Origin: Candidatus Anstonellales archaeon
GTDB lineage: Archaea > Micrarchaeota > Micrarchaeia > Anstonellales > CG1-02-47-40
Direction: 5' to 3'
Assembly (NCBI GenBank): GCA_038869735.1
Contig: JAWCQO010000006.1
Coordinates: 4,255 to 68,254 of the forward strand
DNA: 64,000 bases
How positions within the stretch are numbered: position 1 is the first letter of the stretch; each line of letters begins with the position of its first letter. Under the pieces are notes generated by a model. The model saw only the letters and a program-made list of their open reading frames with translations, made no database searches and was not told the DNA's origin. Both the position numbers and the translations under genes were made by a program. Positions 17,166 through 25,656 of this stretch are shown one piece after another.

Positions 17166-17855
17166 TTAAAGCCAGTGTTCAAACTTTGACTTTTTCTTTT
17201 TTGCAATCTCTGCCACTGCATCCTTAAAGCCAAGTCCTATTGCGATTGCTCCCCCAAGACCAACTGCAAGGGCAATTGCACCTATCGCAAGCTGGAAAGA
17301 AGTTGTAAGAAGCTCAACTGAAACATCCGGTATCAGAAGTGGCAACGCCATCACCAAAGCATTGTAAGCTATAAACACTTTAATGCCTACACCAAGAAGG
17401 TTCAAAAAAGGGACATGCTTTGCTCTGGTCAGGTTGTCCGTAACATAATCAGCTGCAATAAGCGCAACTGCAAGCACAACTACTCCTTGCGTAAAGGAGT
17501 AAATATATCCTCCAGCCCAATCAGCAATGGCCACGAGTGTTGGAACACCAGCGACGTCAGCTGCAATTCCAAGAAATGCAACCATAACCGCAAGTCCAAG
17601 CAGGAGAGATAACAAGGATGTTGCTGTAAAGCCAAACAAGGCATCATGAATCCCATGCATTGCAAGAAACTTCTCAAACTTAATCTGCAAAAGAGCTTTT
17701 TTAAGTACAAAGACAAGTGCGCGCGCAACTATATATCCGATTGAGAGTATAATGAGGACGAGAAGCGCTGCAACTACCCCCTCAACAATATTTGTTACAA
17801 AATCTACTCCTGAATTCGCAAGCCTCAAATAAAGCTCGCCATATTCAACAGCCAT
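17166..17855 (-). CDS. Small-conductance channel-like membrane protein (conserved TM helix type)
   Basis: 229 residues from the ATG at 17855; an upstream Met at 17867 adds four residues. Five or so hydrophobic segments are seen, with Gly/Ala-rich helices repeated twice (IVEGVVAALLVLIILSIGYI and later AIGAIALAVGLGGAIAIGLGF). The pattern fits the MscS-like 'conserved TM helix' family, including a GFKDAVAEIAKK end that corresponds to the start of the MscS beta domain, but that domain is missing. It could be a truncated-type osmotic channel. A clear function cannot be assigned. Confidence 0.75.
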   Translation of the reverse strand: MAVEYGELYLRLANSGVDFVTNIVEGVVAALLVLIILSIGYIVARALVFVLKKALLQIKFEKFLAMHGIHDALFGFTATSLLSLLLGLAVMVAFLGIAADVAGVPTLVAIADWAGGYIYSFTQGVVVLAVALIAADYVTDNLTRAKHVPFLNLLGVGIKVFIAYNALVMALPLLIPDVSVELLTTSFQLAIGAIALAVGLGGAIAIGLGFKDAVAEIAKKKKSKFEHWL

Positions 17856-17973
17856 TATCATCACCAAGGATAATTTTATTATATATTTTATAAATTTTTC
17901 TCTTTATCTATCCCTATCCATCCTACTAAAGTTTAACTCATAAACCCATCTTGTACCTCTCCACACCAGTTCC

Positions 17974-17982
17974 ATATTTAAA
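17974..17982 (+). promoter_or_regulatory. TATA box for tRNA-Gln
   Basis: ATATTTAAA is centred about 31 bp upstream of the tRNA-Gln 5' end (18009), typical archaeal promoter spacing. Confidence 0.5.
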
Positions 17983-18008
17983 GCTCTCCAAGAATATTAT
18001 CTTCAAAT

Positions 18009-18121
18009 AGCCCCATCGTATAGTGGTCAAATCCTACTACTTCGGAGACCAAGTACGTCGGGCTCTGGAATAAAGCCTGTGGAGAAACCCGAAAACATCG
18101 GTTCGAATCCGATTGGGGCTA
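18009..18121 (+). tRNA. tRNA-Gln(CUG) with two introns (D-loop and anticodon loop)
   Basis: The acceptor AGCCCCA pairs with TGGGGCT (A1-U72 as in archaeal tRNA-Gln), discriminator A. The T arm is ATCGG/CCGAT around TTCGAAT. Intron 1 (22 nt, 18031-18052) interrupts the D-loop at about 21/22. It folds as a perfect bulge-helix-bulge, GGTC/GACC central helix, bulges AAA and AAG, inner helix TCC/GGA. Removal restores a D arm GTA/TAC with a GG-containing loop. Intron 2 (18 nt, 18069-18086) is at 37/38 with central helix CTCT/GGAG and bulges GGA and AAA. The anticodon CTG is at 18065-18067 and the anticodon stem is TCGGG/CCCGA. The mature length is 73 nt and no CCA is encoded. Confidence 0.94.
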
Positions 18122-18129
18122 TTTTATTC

Positions 18130-19587
18130 TTACTTCTTTTCTTCAACTACAAGTGCGCTCCACCAAGGTTTCTCTTCCTTTAAGATATCGCTGGTGTTTG
18201 CATCAACCACAAATGTGCGACTAACTTTTATCGGAATCAATCCCAAAAGCTTTCCGTCTTTCTCTGCATCAACGACATAGGCTGCTTTCTTCTCATCCTC
18301 AACTATTCTTATTTTCTTTGGACTAATTCCAAGTTTGTTTGCTACTTCAAAGGGCGAAACCTTTACTTCTCCCTCCCCAACCTTTATGGCATTCTGGGAA
18401 AGAACTATTTTTTGAACTTCAGCCTCCACTCCTCTATCGCTGACTAAAACTTTATCAGATACAGGTTTTATCTCAACTTTGCTCTTTTTGCTGACATTTG
18501 CTTCAACCACCTTTCCCTCTGCCTTAACTTCAACTTTTCCTGCCTTTAGTACCTTTGGTGAGATTTCAATTTCCTCAACTATTTCTCCAACTTCAGAGGC
18601 TTCTATTTTCTTTTTTCTTTCAAGAAGCTCTTCAATAAGTTTGTCTATCTCACTTCTAAGGCTGCGGAGAGACTTTATCTGCTCATCCAAATTGCTATTC
18701 TCCTTAGTAATTACAGACGCAATTTTATTTTTGTAATAGCTCACTATCTCTTTACCGCTATCTGGAGCTACTGGCTTTATTGGTTCATATTCCTCGCTAC
18801 CGCCAATCTCAGCAACTTTCTCCTTTTGAAGCTCACATTTCTCTTTAAGCTTATCCATTCCCTCATCCAATTTCTCTAGTATTTCTATAACTTTTTCCTT
18901 GTTAAGATCCGCCTCCCGCATTTTGTCTTCACTTGCAAGCATATCTTCATAAACCATTCTCTTTTTCTGCCACGCCTCAAGTTCTGCGCAGTACCCAACT
19001 CCAATTCTTCTGGCTACATCAGAAACCTTCTCTCCGCTTCCACTTTCCCTTGCCACCTCAGATACTATACTACCGGGTCTACCGGGTTCCTCCCCCCTTT
19101 CATTTTCCTTAATTTTCGCTGCAAGGCACATCTCCTTTCTTTTTACTATCTCCTTTTTGAGTTCAACTACTTTTTGATTAATCTCTCTCGCTGTCTTCTC
19201 ATCATTTTTGCCTATAGCTTCTAAGTACTCCTTTTCATACATCATTATCTTTTTCACCATCTCCTCATTAACCACACCATCTTCGCACCTTTTTATCAGC
19301 GCTCCAATATTGGAGACACTTCTGCTTGTCCCATCCATTCTGTTTATTGTAGCATTCACAGATGGAAGGGGTTTTGGAAAAACAGGCGCATCTCTAATGG
19401 TTTTGTTTGTTCTGTCTGTCGCTACGTCCGATTCATTAAGTATAATCAGCTTAACTGCATAATCGCCCCTCTCTATTCTATAAGGGGCGGCTGCCGGCTG
19501 CACATTCCCCCCTCCATAATACTGGGCAAAAATTGAGAAAGAAAATAAAAAAGCAAGGAACACAAAAACAACCATCCTCAGTTTCAT
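18130..19587 (-). CDS. Secreted coiled-coil protein of unknown function
   Basis: 485 residues. A signal peptide (MKLRMVVFVFLAFLFSFSIF) leads into a mature part that starts QYYGGGN. Residues ~100-330 are Lys/Glu-rich with strong coiled-coil character (for example EKVIEILEKLDEGMDKLKEK). The C-terminal ~150 residues are beta-like, with repeated valine-rich strands (AGKVEVKAEGKVVEANV) and a PepSY-like VVDAEKDGKLLGLIPIKV stretch. No lipobox or C-terminal anchor is seen. The family is not recognised. It lies on the opposite strand to tRNA-Gln, whose 3' end is 8 nt from the stop. Confidence 0.7.
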   Translation of the reverse strand: MKLRMVVFVFLAFLFSFSIFAQYYGGGNVQPAAAPYRIERGDYAVKLIILNESDVATDRTNKTIRDAPVFPKPLPSVNATINRMDGTSRSVSNIGALIKRCEDGVVNEEMVKKIMMYEKEYLEAIGKNDEKTAREINQKVVELKKEIVKRKEMCLAAKIKENERGEEPGRPGSIVSEVARESGSGEKVSDVARRIGVGYCAELEAWQKKRMVYEDMLASEDKMREADLNKEKVIEILEKLDEGMDKLKEKCELQKEKVAEIGGSEEYEPIKPVAPDSGKEIVSYYKNKIASVITKENSNLDEQIKSLRSLRSEIDKLIEELLERKKKIEASEVGEIVEEIEISPKVLKAGKVEVKAEGKVVEANVSKKSKVEIKPVSDKVLVSDRGVEAEVQKIVLSQNAIKVGEGEVKVSPFEVANKLGISPKKIRIVEDEKKAAYVVDAEKDGKLLGLIPIKVSRTFVVDANTSDILKEEKPWWSALVVEEKK

Positions 19588-19713
19588 AGTCGAATCACCC
19601 CAATTCTTCCAAACATCAATCTCTGCCTTGCAAAAACTCAGTCCTTGTCGTTTTAGATGTTTTTAATTCTTCCTCCCTCATCCAAACTTTTAAAAAACTT
19701 ATTTTCAGCAATG

Positions 19714-19817
19714 TGGGCCCACCCAGATTTTCGTCAAAACTCCGCAAGGAGATTTTGCTTCGAACTGGGGATATTCACCGTGTAAGGGTGACGTCTTAAC
19801 CACTAGACCATGGGCCC
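19714..19817 (-). tRNA. tRNA-Val(UAC) with a T-loop intron
   Basis: Minus strand. The acceptor GGGCCCA pairs with TGGGCCC, discriminator A. The D arm is GTCT/AGAC, the anticodon stem TCACC/GGTGA, with loop CTTACAC and anticodon TAC at 19782-19784. The anticodon loop has no intron. The T-loop is interrupted at 59/60 by a 31-nt intron (19728-19758). The flanks form a bulge-helix-bulge with a perfect TTCG/CGAA central helix, bulges AAG and AAT, and an inner CAAAA/TTTTG helix followed by CTCC/GGAG. Splicing yields CCCAG-TTCGAAT-CTGGG and a 73-nt tRNA. No CCA is encoded. Confidence 0.94.
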
Positions 19818-20045
19818 TACCTCAACCTTTACTTTTCCTATTTCCACCACTTCCTTCCGTATCATTTCTTCTTACTCTAAAATATAAATAAATCAATTAT
19901 AAATAAAAAAATAAATATAAATAAATCTAAATAAAATCACGTTAAGAAAACAAAATAAACAAACAAAAAACATCAACCCTTATTAGATAGAATGAAGTAA
20001 ATAAAGGGCAAAGTATTTAATCTTCCTTATCATTCACTCCTTTCT
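19818..20045. other. AT-rich intergenic region upstream of cutA
   Basis: No gene is seen. 19870-19960 is very AT-rich with irregular AAATAAAT-type runs. A TATA-like GTATTTAAT at about 20010-20018 fits as the cutA promoter. Confidence 0.4.
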
Positions 20046-20345
20046 ATGCTTCTGGTTTTCTCTACGTACCCCTCAAAAACACATGCAAAAAAAGCCGCGT
20101 TGAGCCTTATCCGCAAAAGACTTGTTGCATGCGCAAACATATATGCAATCGAATCGCTTTATATGTGGAAAGGAAAAATGCACAATGAAAAAGAATGGGT
20201 GCTGGAACTAAAAACTGCTAAGAAAAATTACTCTCTTGTCAAGAAAGAGTTAATTAGTAATCATCCATACGAGCTACCGGCTTTCTATGCGTCCGAGGTA
20301 CTGTCAGACAAAAAATTTGAAAAGTGGGTCAGCAAGCCCCGCTAA
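20046..20345 (+). CDS. cutA: CutA1-like divalent-cation tolerance protein
   Basis: 99 residues, full length. CutA signature pieces are present: LVFSTYPSKTHAKKAA at the start, LVACANIY near 30, SLYMWKGKMHNEKEWVLELKT near 38-58, and YELPAF near 77. CutA forms very stable trimers; its role in metal tolerance is indirect. The stop overlaps that of the convergent DUF35 gene by 4 nt. Confidence 0.93.
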   Translation: MLLVFSTYPSKTHAKKAALSLIRKRLVACANIYAIESLYMWKGKMHNEKEWVLELKTAKKNYSLVKKELISNHPYELPAFYASEVLSDKKFEKWVSKPR

Positions 20346-20746
20346 CTTTTTATTAACCTAAACTTAAATCCGTAATGTATTATGCCCTCCTCTCCTTCCT
20401 CATAAATTTTTCTAAATACCATCTCTACGGGTAAGCCAATCTTTACTTCTTCTTCGTTACAGTCTACTATCTGTGCAGTCAGTTTTGGTCCTTCATCAAG
20501 TTCCACTATGGCTAGAATATAGGGTGCGTCCAACTCGAAACCTTCAGGAGCGATGCACACTTTAGTGTAGGTATAAATTCTGCCTTTGCCGGAATATCTC
20601 TTTTCTTTTAGCTTACCTCTCCTTCTGCAGTTAGGGCAAATCTTCCGTGGTGGAAAAAAATTTTCAGAGCAATTTTCGCAAAAATTCCCAATTAGGCAAT
20701 ATCTTTCGGGAATCCTCCTCCATCCAAGGGCAATCGCTTCCTCCAT
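20342..20746 (-). CDS. DUF35 OB-fold/zinc-ribbon protein (HMGS-thiolase complex bridge)
   Basis: 134 residues from ATG 20746. N-terminal helix with GWRRIPERY, a rubredoxin-like C4 zinc ribbon (FCENCSENFFPPRKICPNC), then an OB fold (KGRIYTYTKV ... YILAIVELDEGPKL). In archaea this protein is the scaffold that holds acetoacetyl-CoA thiolase and HMG-CoA synthase together and channels acetoacetyl-CoA. The start is set by a GGAGGTA Shine-Dalgarno 4 nt upstream; the frame extends 15 residues further but that part overlaps the thiolase gene. It is the last gene of the mevalonate operon. Confidence 0.92.
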   Translation of the reverse strand: MEEAIALGWRRIPERYCLIGNFCENCSENFFPPRKICPNCRRRGKLKEKRYSGKGRIYTYTKVCIAPEGFELDAPYILAIVELDEGPKLTAQIVDCNEEEVKIGLPVEMVFRKIYEEGEEGIIHYGFKFRLIKS

Positions 20747-20747
20747 C

Positions 20748-21911
20748 TTATACCTCCTTTCCAAATATGTGTACAACAGCAGTAGCCCCACTTCCGCCTA
20801 CATTGTGTGTCATTCCTATTTTTGCATCTTTTACCTGCCTTCCTCCAGCCTGACCTCTCAACTGCCACACAACCTCAACAACCTGCTTTACTCCAGTGGC
20901 CCCAACAGGGTGTCCACATCCTTTCAAACCCCCAGAAGTATTTACAGGAATCTCTCCATTTAGCGCAGTTTTACCTTCAGCACTTGCCTTTCCTCCCTCA
21001 CCTTTTTTGAAGAATCCAATATCCTCTATTGCCGCTATTTCAGCGATTGTAAAGCAATCATGTACCTCAGCCACATCTATATCTTTTGGAGACAGCTTTG
21101 CCTGTTCAAAGGCTTTCTTGGCCGCTATTTTAGTTGCTCTTATTTCTGTCAGGCTTTTTCTTGAATGGAGGGCAATCGTGTCGGAAGCTTGCGCAGAAGC
21201 AAGCACACGTATCGGCGTTTCGGCGTACCTTCGTGCTTTTTCAAGAGGCATTAGCACAACTGCCGCTGCTCCATCCGTAATTGGGGAACAATCAAAAACC
21301 TTTAGCGGCGAAGCAACAACTTTTGATGATAAAACCGTCTGGATATCTATCTCCTTTTGGAATTGCGCATAGGGGTTCCTTGCTGCATTGTAGTGGTTTT
21401 TTACTGCTACTGAAGCCATTTCCTCCTCAGTTGTCCCGTACTCATGCATATGCCTTCTTGCCATAAGGGCATAAAGACTTGGAAAAGTGGCTCCCATGAA
21501 CAGCTCCCATTCCTGATCACCTGCCCCACCCAAAATATTTGATACTGCCTCTTGTGGCACGTCCGTCATTTTTTCTGCCCCTCCAACCACCACACAATCA
21601 TGCATACCGGATGCTACTGCCATATATCCTTGTCTAAACGCAACGCCACCTGAAGCGCAAGCTGCCTCAACCCGAGTCGAGGAAATAGGCGTTAATCCCA
21701 TAAAATCAGCAATAAGAGCTCCAACATGTTCCTGTCCAACAAGAGTGCCAGCTGCCATTGTCCCTACATAAATCCCGTCTATCTCCTCTCCTCTTACGTT
21801 TGCATCTTCAAGTGCTCTTCTTCCTGCTTCTATTATAAGTTCCCTAAAACTCCGTCCCCATTCCTCTCCAAATTTGCTCATTCCAACTCCGACTACAGCA
21901 ACTTCTCTCAT
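20748..21911 (-). CDS. Acetyl-CoA C-acetyltransferase (archaeal thiolase)
   Basis: 387 residues. The nucleophile Cys is in VEAACASGG near residue 85; HDCFT near 285, [14 protein letters not shown] near 332-345 and a GGSGAT end supply the other catalytic His/Cys loops. It condenses two acetyl-CoA to acetoacetyl-CoA, the first step of isoprenoid lipid synthesis. It is flanked by HMGS (60 nt upstream) and DUF35 (start 2 nt past the stop), the standard archaeal trio. Confidence 0.95.
   Translation of the reverse strand: MREVAVVGVGMSKFGEEWGRSFRELIIEAGRRALEDANVRGEEIDGIYVGTMAAGTLVGQEHVGALIADFMGLTPISSTRVEAACASGGVAFRQGYMAVASGMHDCVVVGGAEKMTDVPQEAVSNILGGAGDQEWELFMGATFPSLYALMARRHMHEYGTTEEEMASVAVKNHYNAARNPYAQFQKEIDIQTVLSSKVVASPLKVFDCSPITDGAAAVVLMPLEKARRYAETPIRVLASAQASDTIALHSRKSLTEIRATKIAAKKAFEQAKLSPKDIDVAEVHDCFTIAEIAAIEDIGFFKKGEGGKASAEGKTALNGEIPVNTSGGLKGCGHPVGATGVKQVVEVVWQLRGQAGGRQVKDAKIGMTHNVGGSGATAVVHIFGKEV
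20751..20757 (-). promoter_or_regulatory. Shine-Dalgarno site for the DUF35 gene
   Basis: GGAGGTA on the minus strand, 4 nt before ATG 20746 and inside the last codons of the thiolase gene. It decides the start of the DUF35 protein and suggests translational coupling. Confidence 0.6.
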
Positions 21912-21971
21912 AATTATTCCTCTTTTTTTATCTTCCCTTTGCTCTCAGTCTCCTATGCTTCTAGCAAGTTT

Positions 21972-23018
21972 TTATATCCCCTTAAGCTTCCTTCTATGCT
22001 TCACGTATTTCCCGTAGCTTATGTATTCTACGCTTTCTAAAAATTTTGAAAGCGGGCAACCTCTTTTCCTTGCTTCTTCTATCCTCTCTGTAACTCTAAT
22101 TGAAAACGCGTCGCTTCCAGCTCCAGAACCAAATGAAGTAAGAAGAATAGTTTCGCTTGGCTTTGCCCGGTCCAGTACATTTGCAAGTCCCATAAGTGAC
22201 GCTGCCGAATAAGTGTTTCCGATTTTTGGAGAAAGGAGCCCTACTTCTAATTTCTTTTCCTCAATCCCAAGCTTTCGCGCAGCTTCTCGCGGAAATTTTC
22301 CATTTGGTTGATGGAAGATAACATAATCATAATCCTTCGCAAGCGTACCGGTTTTTTCAAAAAGCATCTGCGTAGCACTTATGACATGTCTAAAATATGC
22401 AGGTGTACCTGTAAATCTTCCCCCATGTTGTGGAAATTCAGCATGTTGTCGCCTCCAAAAGTCAGGCGTATCGGTTGTAAATGATACCGTTTCCTCTATC
22501 TCCGCAACAACCTCTTCCTTCTTATCCCCAATAATATATGCAGCTGCGCCAGAAGCAGCAGTATACTCAAGTGCATCTCCGGGCCTTCCCTGTGCAGTAT
22601 CAGTTCCAATAGCAAGACCATATCTAATCATTCTTGATTTCACAAGTCCCATACAGCACTGTATTCCTGCAGTACCAGCCTTGCAAGCAAATTCCAAATC
22701 TGCACACATAACTGCATTTGGCGCTCCAATAGCCTGAGCAACTACTGTTGCTGTTGGTTTGACAGCATAAGGGTGCGATTCGCTTCCAACATAAACTGAC
22801 CCGATCTCGGTTGCAGAAATTCCTGCGCGGGATAGGGCAATTCTGCTAGCTTCTACAGCCATTGTTGCTGCGTCCTCATCTGTTCCAGGTACAGCCTTTT
22901 CCTCAACACCAAGTCCGCTTCTTACCCTCCACCCTTCTTCTCCCCATACAGAAGCAATTTCATCAACCCTTATGCGGTATCTTGGAACGTATGCCCCCCA
23001 TCCGACTATTCCGACCAT
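21972..23018 (-). CDS. Hydroxymethylglutaryl-CoA synthase (archaeal)
   Basis: 348 residues, archaeal length. It begins [14 protein letters not shown], has the nucleophile Cys in [12 protein letters not shown] near residue 113, [10 protein letters not shown] near 235 (catalytic His) and [16 protein letters not shown] near 270. It makes HMG-CoA from acetoacetyl-CoA and acetyl-CoA. It follows the HTH regulator by 43 nt on the same strand. Confidence 0.96.
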   Translation of the reverse strand: MVGIVGWGAYVPRYRIRVDEIASVWGEEGWRVRSGLGVEEKAVPGTDEDAATMAVEASRIALSRAGISATEIGSVYVGSESHPYAVKPTATVVAQAIGAPNAVMCADLEFACKAGTAGIQCCMGLVKSRMIRYGLAIGTDTAQGRPGDALEYTAASGAAAYIIGDKKEEVVAEIEETVSFTTDTPDFWRRQHAEFPQHGGRFTGTPAYFRHVISATQMLFEKTGTLAKDYDYVIFHQPNGKFPREAARKLGIEEKKLEVGLLSPKIGNTYSAASLMGLANVLDRAKPSETILLTSFGSGAGSDAFSIRVTERIEEARKRGCPLSKFLESVEYISYGKYVKHRRKLKGI

Positions 23019-23061
23019 AAGACCAACCTTATAATTGCATAAGTAAGTTTAAGCTTTAAGT

Positions 23062-23775
23062 TTAGAGTTTTCCAAGTCTCTCCTTTATCTTATTTATTCC
23101 CATATCAGTTGTTATTAGCGGTATCTGTTCTCGCTCCGCAATCTTTATTGCGAGCTTGTCCACAGTCTCAAGTTCGTGCAACACCACAACTGACGGCTTC
23201 ATACTGCTCACTCGTATTACTACCATTGGGCTCCGACCGGTCGACACCTCCTTAAAGATGAATGCCCGCTCGCTCATCCGGCCATAAAGCTTTGGAAATT
23301 CAGTATAGGGCATTTCTAATATCACTTTTATTGAGTCAAGGATGGTGTAGCCATAAATCTTCTTTGAAGCAGCAGCCTCCTTTGCTGCCACAATCTCACC
23401 TTTAATCTTTGTTGCAAATTCACTTGCCGACACTCCAGTTGAAAACTCATGAAGTTCGTAAAACTCTTCTTCTCTCCCCTTTTTATCCACAAGCTTTGAG
23501 GCAACTGGGCTACCCCTTTCCTTATCAATCCTTATGAGAGCATCCACAAACCGTTTTATGATTGCAGTGCCCGGCGACTTTCTTCTGTTTCCCTCATAAT
23601 CAGAAATCGTTGAGGGGCGTATTCCAAGAGTTTCTCCAAGCTCGACTTGTGTTATTCCAAATATCTCCCGCCACTTTTTCATCGTACCGCCGGGAGTTTC
23701 TGAAAGAGCAATCTCGCCTGCAATAGTTGTTTTTAGTTTTTCCATAAAAACAACTAAGTCTTGTGCACGCACCAT
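23062..23775 (-). CDS. HTH transcriptional regulator upstream of the mevalonate genes
   Basis: 237 residues. The N-terminal XRE-type helix-turn-helix is at about 35-62 (FGITQVELGETLGIRPSTIS, then DYEGNRRKSPG). The C-terminal ~100 residues form an alpha/beta effector-like domain with VVIRVSSMKPSVVVLHELE. It matches the archaeal COG1709-type regulators often found beside HMGS, and by position it may control isoprenoid supply. A TATA-like stretch at 23778-23790 is so close to ATG 23775 that a start at Met11 (23745) is also possible. Confidence 0.88.
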   Translation of the reverse strand: MVRAQDLVVFMEKLKTTIAGEIALSETPGGTMKKWREIFGITQVELGETLGIRPSTISDYEGNRRKSPGTAIIKRFVDALIRIDKERGSPVASKLVDKKGREEEFYELHEFSTGVSASEFATKIKGEIVAAKEAAASKKIYGYTILDSIKVILEMPYTEFPKLYGRMSERAFIFKEVSTGRSPMVVIRVSSMKPSVVVLHELETVDKLAIKIAEREQIPLITTDMGINKIKERLGKL

Positions 23776-23815
23776 ATTTTAAATTTATCGTATTCTAGTT
23801 CGTCAAACGTCTATC

Positions 23816-24532
23816 TCAACCAATCGAAAACAACCGAGCCTTTCGCTTACTTTTCCATACCTCTACCCGACTTTTTCTTTTTAGTCTATAGACAAACTGG
23901 CCATCAATGACCGCGTGAGCATCGCATTCAGACCTTATTTCAAGAGTGCAAACATCGTTTTCGCTTACTATAAGCGGAGTAAACGCTCTCCTAAAAGGTG
24001 CAATCGCAACGACTTCATACTCCATCGCGGTTTTCTCAAGCTCTATACCACCGCAAGAATAAGCATATGCGCTTGAGCCGGTCGGAGTTGAAAAAATCAC
24101 CCCATCAGCACGAAATTCAAACTCCTTCTTTCCAGCAACCAACTTCAGCTCTAAAATTCTATGTGCCCTATTCCTAACCACCACTTCATTTAGGGCGTCT
24201 TTCATCCTCTTATCATCAAGACGAGATGAAAGCATCATCCTTTCTTCTATCCGACCAGAATAAACTGCCTGTTTGAGTGCATCTTTCCAGTTTTCTGCCC
24301 TAGCCTGACAGATAAAACTCTTCTCTGACCCAATTCCAAATATAGGAGCATCAAACCTGTCTTTGTTGTACAATATGGTACCATCGCCTGAGACAGTCAC
24401 AAGCATGTCTGCCTTTTTTTTATTGACAATTCTTACTCCAAGCTCACTCAAAAAGCGTTCTACCTCTTTTCTTATTCTTGTTGCCTCCTTTTTTCGTGGG
24501 TTGGATACAACAACAGCTTCCCTTACTTTCAT
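23816..24532 (-). CDS. NAD kinase
   Basis: 238 residues, somewhat short but complete. The ATP-NAD kinase motifs are present: VSGDGTILYN near residue 48, DGVIFSTPTGSSAYAYSCGG near 143-162 (NAD binding), and an IDGQFV near 213 corresponding to the VDGQ motif. It phosphorylates NAD to NADP. The PHP gene upstream ends 4 nt before the ATG, so the two are co-transcribed. Confidence 0.94.
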   Translation of the reverse strand: MKVREAVVVSNPRKKEATRIRKEVERFLSELGVRIVNKKKADMLVTVSGDGTILYNKDRFDAPIFGIGSEKSFICQARAENWKDALKQAVYSGRIEERMMLSSRLDDKRMKDALNEVVVRNRAHRILELKLVAGKKEFEFRADGVIFSTPTGSSAYAYSCGGIELEKTAMEYEVVAIAPFRRAFTPLIVSENDVCTLEIRSECDAHAVIDGQFVYRLKRKSRVEVWKSKRKARLFSIG

Positions 24533-24536
24533 CTCA

Positions 24537-25157
24537 TCACTCCAATTTTACAAACCTACGCAGGCGCATGGCATACCTGAGAGGAATGCTTGATGGCTTC
24601 GTGCTCCACACTGCTCGATAATCCTGCGTTTTTATGGATTTTATTATACTCTCCTCGTCCAAATCACAGTTTAGGACAGTGTAAGCATTTCCTACTTCTG
24701 CAGCACAATGCGCATCACTACCTCCAACCCCATGCCTATTTTTTATTATATTTCGTATGTTGTTAACAAAATTTCTGCCGTTGAACCTTTCTATTGCGTC
24801 AAATCCGAATTCATCAGCAAGGTCACCTACGCTATCTTGCCTTAGTGCGTACGGGTGTGCAGCAATCGTAATCCCCCCAAGCCCTCTCACCTCTCTGACT
24901 AATCTCCTTGCATCAATGCCAGCTTGAAACTGCTTCTTAACACCATAAACCAATACATGTCCCTGCAGTGTCGATACTTCTTGCCCGTAAATAATAAGTA
25001 CAGAGCCTATTTTTTTTCTTCCTGAAGAGAGGTAGTTGTGGTCAGAGACACCTATTGCATCAAGCCCCCTTTTGCCAGCAGAGATAGCCAATTCTTTTAT
25101 GCTACACGTTCCATCGGGAGAATTATTCGAATGGGTGTGCAAATCAACTTTAATCAT
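24537..25157 (-). CDS. PHP-domain metal-dependent phosphoesterase
   Basis: 206 residues from ATG 25157, which gives the standard PHP start MIKVDLHTHSNNSPDG. Further metal ligands are GVSDHNYLSS near 40, TIAAHPYALRQ near 105 and GGSDAHCAAEVG near 145. It is probably a TrpH/YciV-like exonuclease or 3',5'-phosphatase; the precise substrate is unknown. An in-frame upstream ATG at 25211 would add an 18-residue hydrophobic leader, which I consider a chance extension. Confidence 0.85.
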   Translation of the reverse strand: MIKVDLHTHSNNSPDGTCSIKELAISAGKRGLDAIGVSDHNYLSSGRKKIGSVLIIYGQEVSTLQGHVLVYGVKKQFQAGIDARRLVREVRGLGGITIAAHPYALRQDSVGDLADEFGFDAIERFNGRNFVNNIRNIIKNRHGVGGSDAHCAAEVGNAYTVLNCDLDEESIIKSIKTQDYRAVWSTKPSSIPLRYAMRLRRFVKLE

Positions 25158-25656
25158 AACATAAATGAGCAAACCTACAAATAAAAGCGTAATTGGTATA
25201 TATCTTTTCAATAAGAGATATAACCCCCATTACCTATATCTGCTCATCTCTGGTCCCTATCTCTGTCTATGCTCTTCTGGTCAAGCAGTCATTCTCAGAA
25301 CACACTTGAACTTAAAAGGCTCTAAAATACCATTTCGCATTTTACTCATAAGATAAATTTTTATCTGATGCATTCAGCTCAAGTCCTCGTACATCTCTTT
25401 GCAAATCACTTCAATTTTTCAACCAAAAATTAGCTAAAGAAGCTAAAGACTTTGCAGACAGCTATTAGAGTCCTTCCCCACCGCACATGTCATTATCCAA
25501 GATTGGTATATCCAAAAATCAAACCTTGGAGATTTTCAGGTTTCTTATAGTCTTCCACGCTTGCTCCCGCACAAGCTCTGCTTCGTCTTTCTTTTCTTTC
25601 ATTATGGTCTTTTCTGCCGGCATAACCTAACTTTTGTATTTCCTGCTTAAAATACA
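25158..25656. other. Intergenic region with no clear gene
   Basis: About 500 bp between the PHP gene and dphB. Apart from one 34-codon minus-strand ORF described separately, I see only an AGCTAAAGA-type short repeat near 25430-25450 and an AT-rich stretch that would serve the PHP promoter near 25200-25220. No RNA gene was recognised. Confidence 0.35.
25519..25623 (-). CDS. Candidate 34-residue small protein downstream of dphB
   Basis: ATG at 25623 to TGA at 25519 on the minus strand, 33 nt after the dphB stop. The peptide is highly charged (Lys/Glu-rich, MPAEKTIMKEKKDE ... KISKV). The only support is the start codon, position and codon content; it may be chance. Confidence 0.2.
   Translation of the reverse strand: MPAEKTIMKEKKDEAELVREQAWKTIRNLKISKV

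Noticed and set aside
24537-25211. Membrane-anchored PHP protein starting at 25211
   Set aside because: The PHP family starts at MIKVDLHTHS; the 18-residue hydrophobic extension has no ribosome site.
25165-25356. 63-residue plus-strand ORF opposite the PHP promoter
   Set aside because: Unbalanced composition, no start signal, overlaps the PHP start region.
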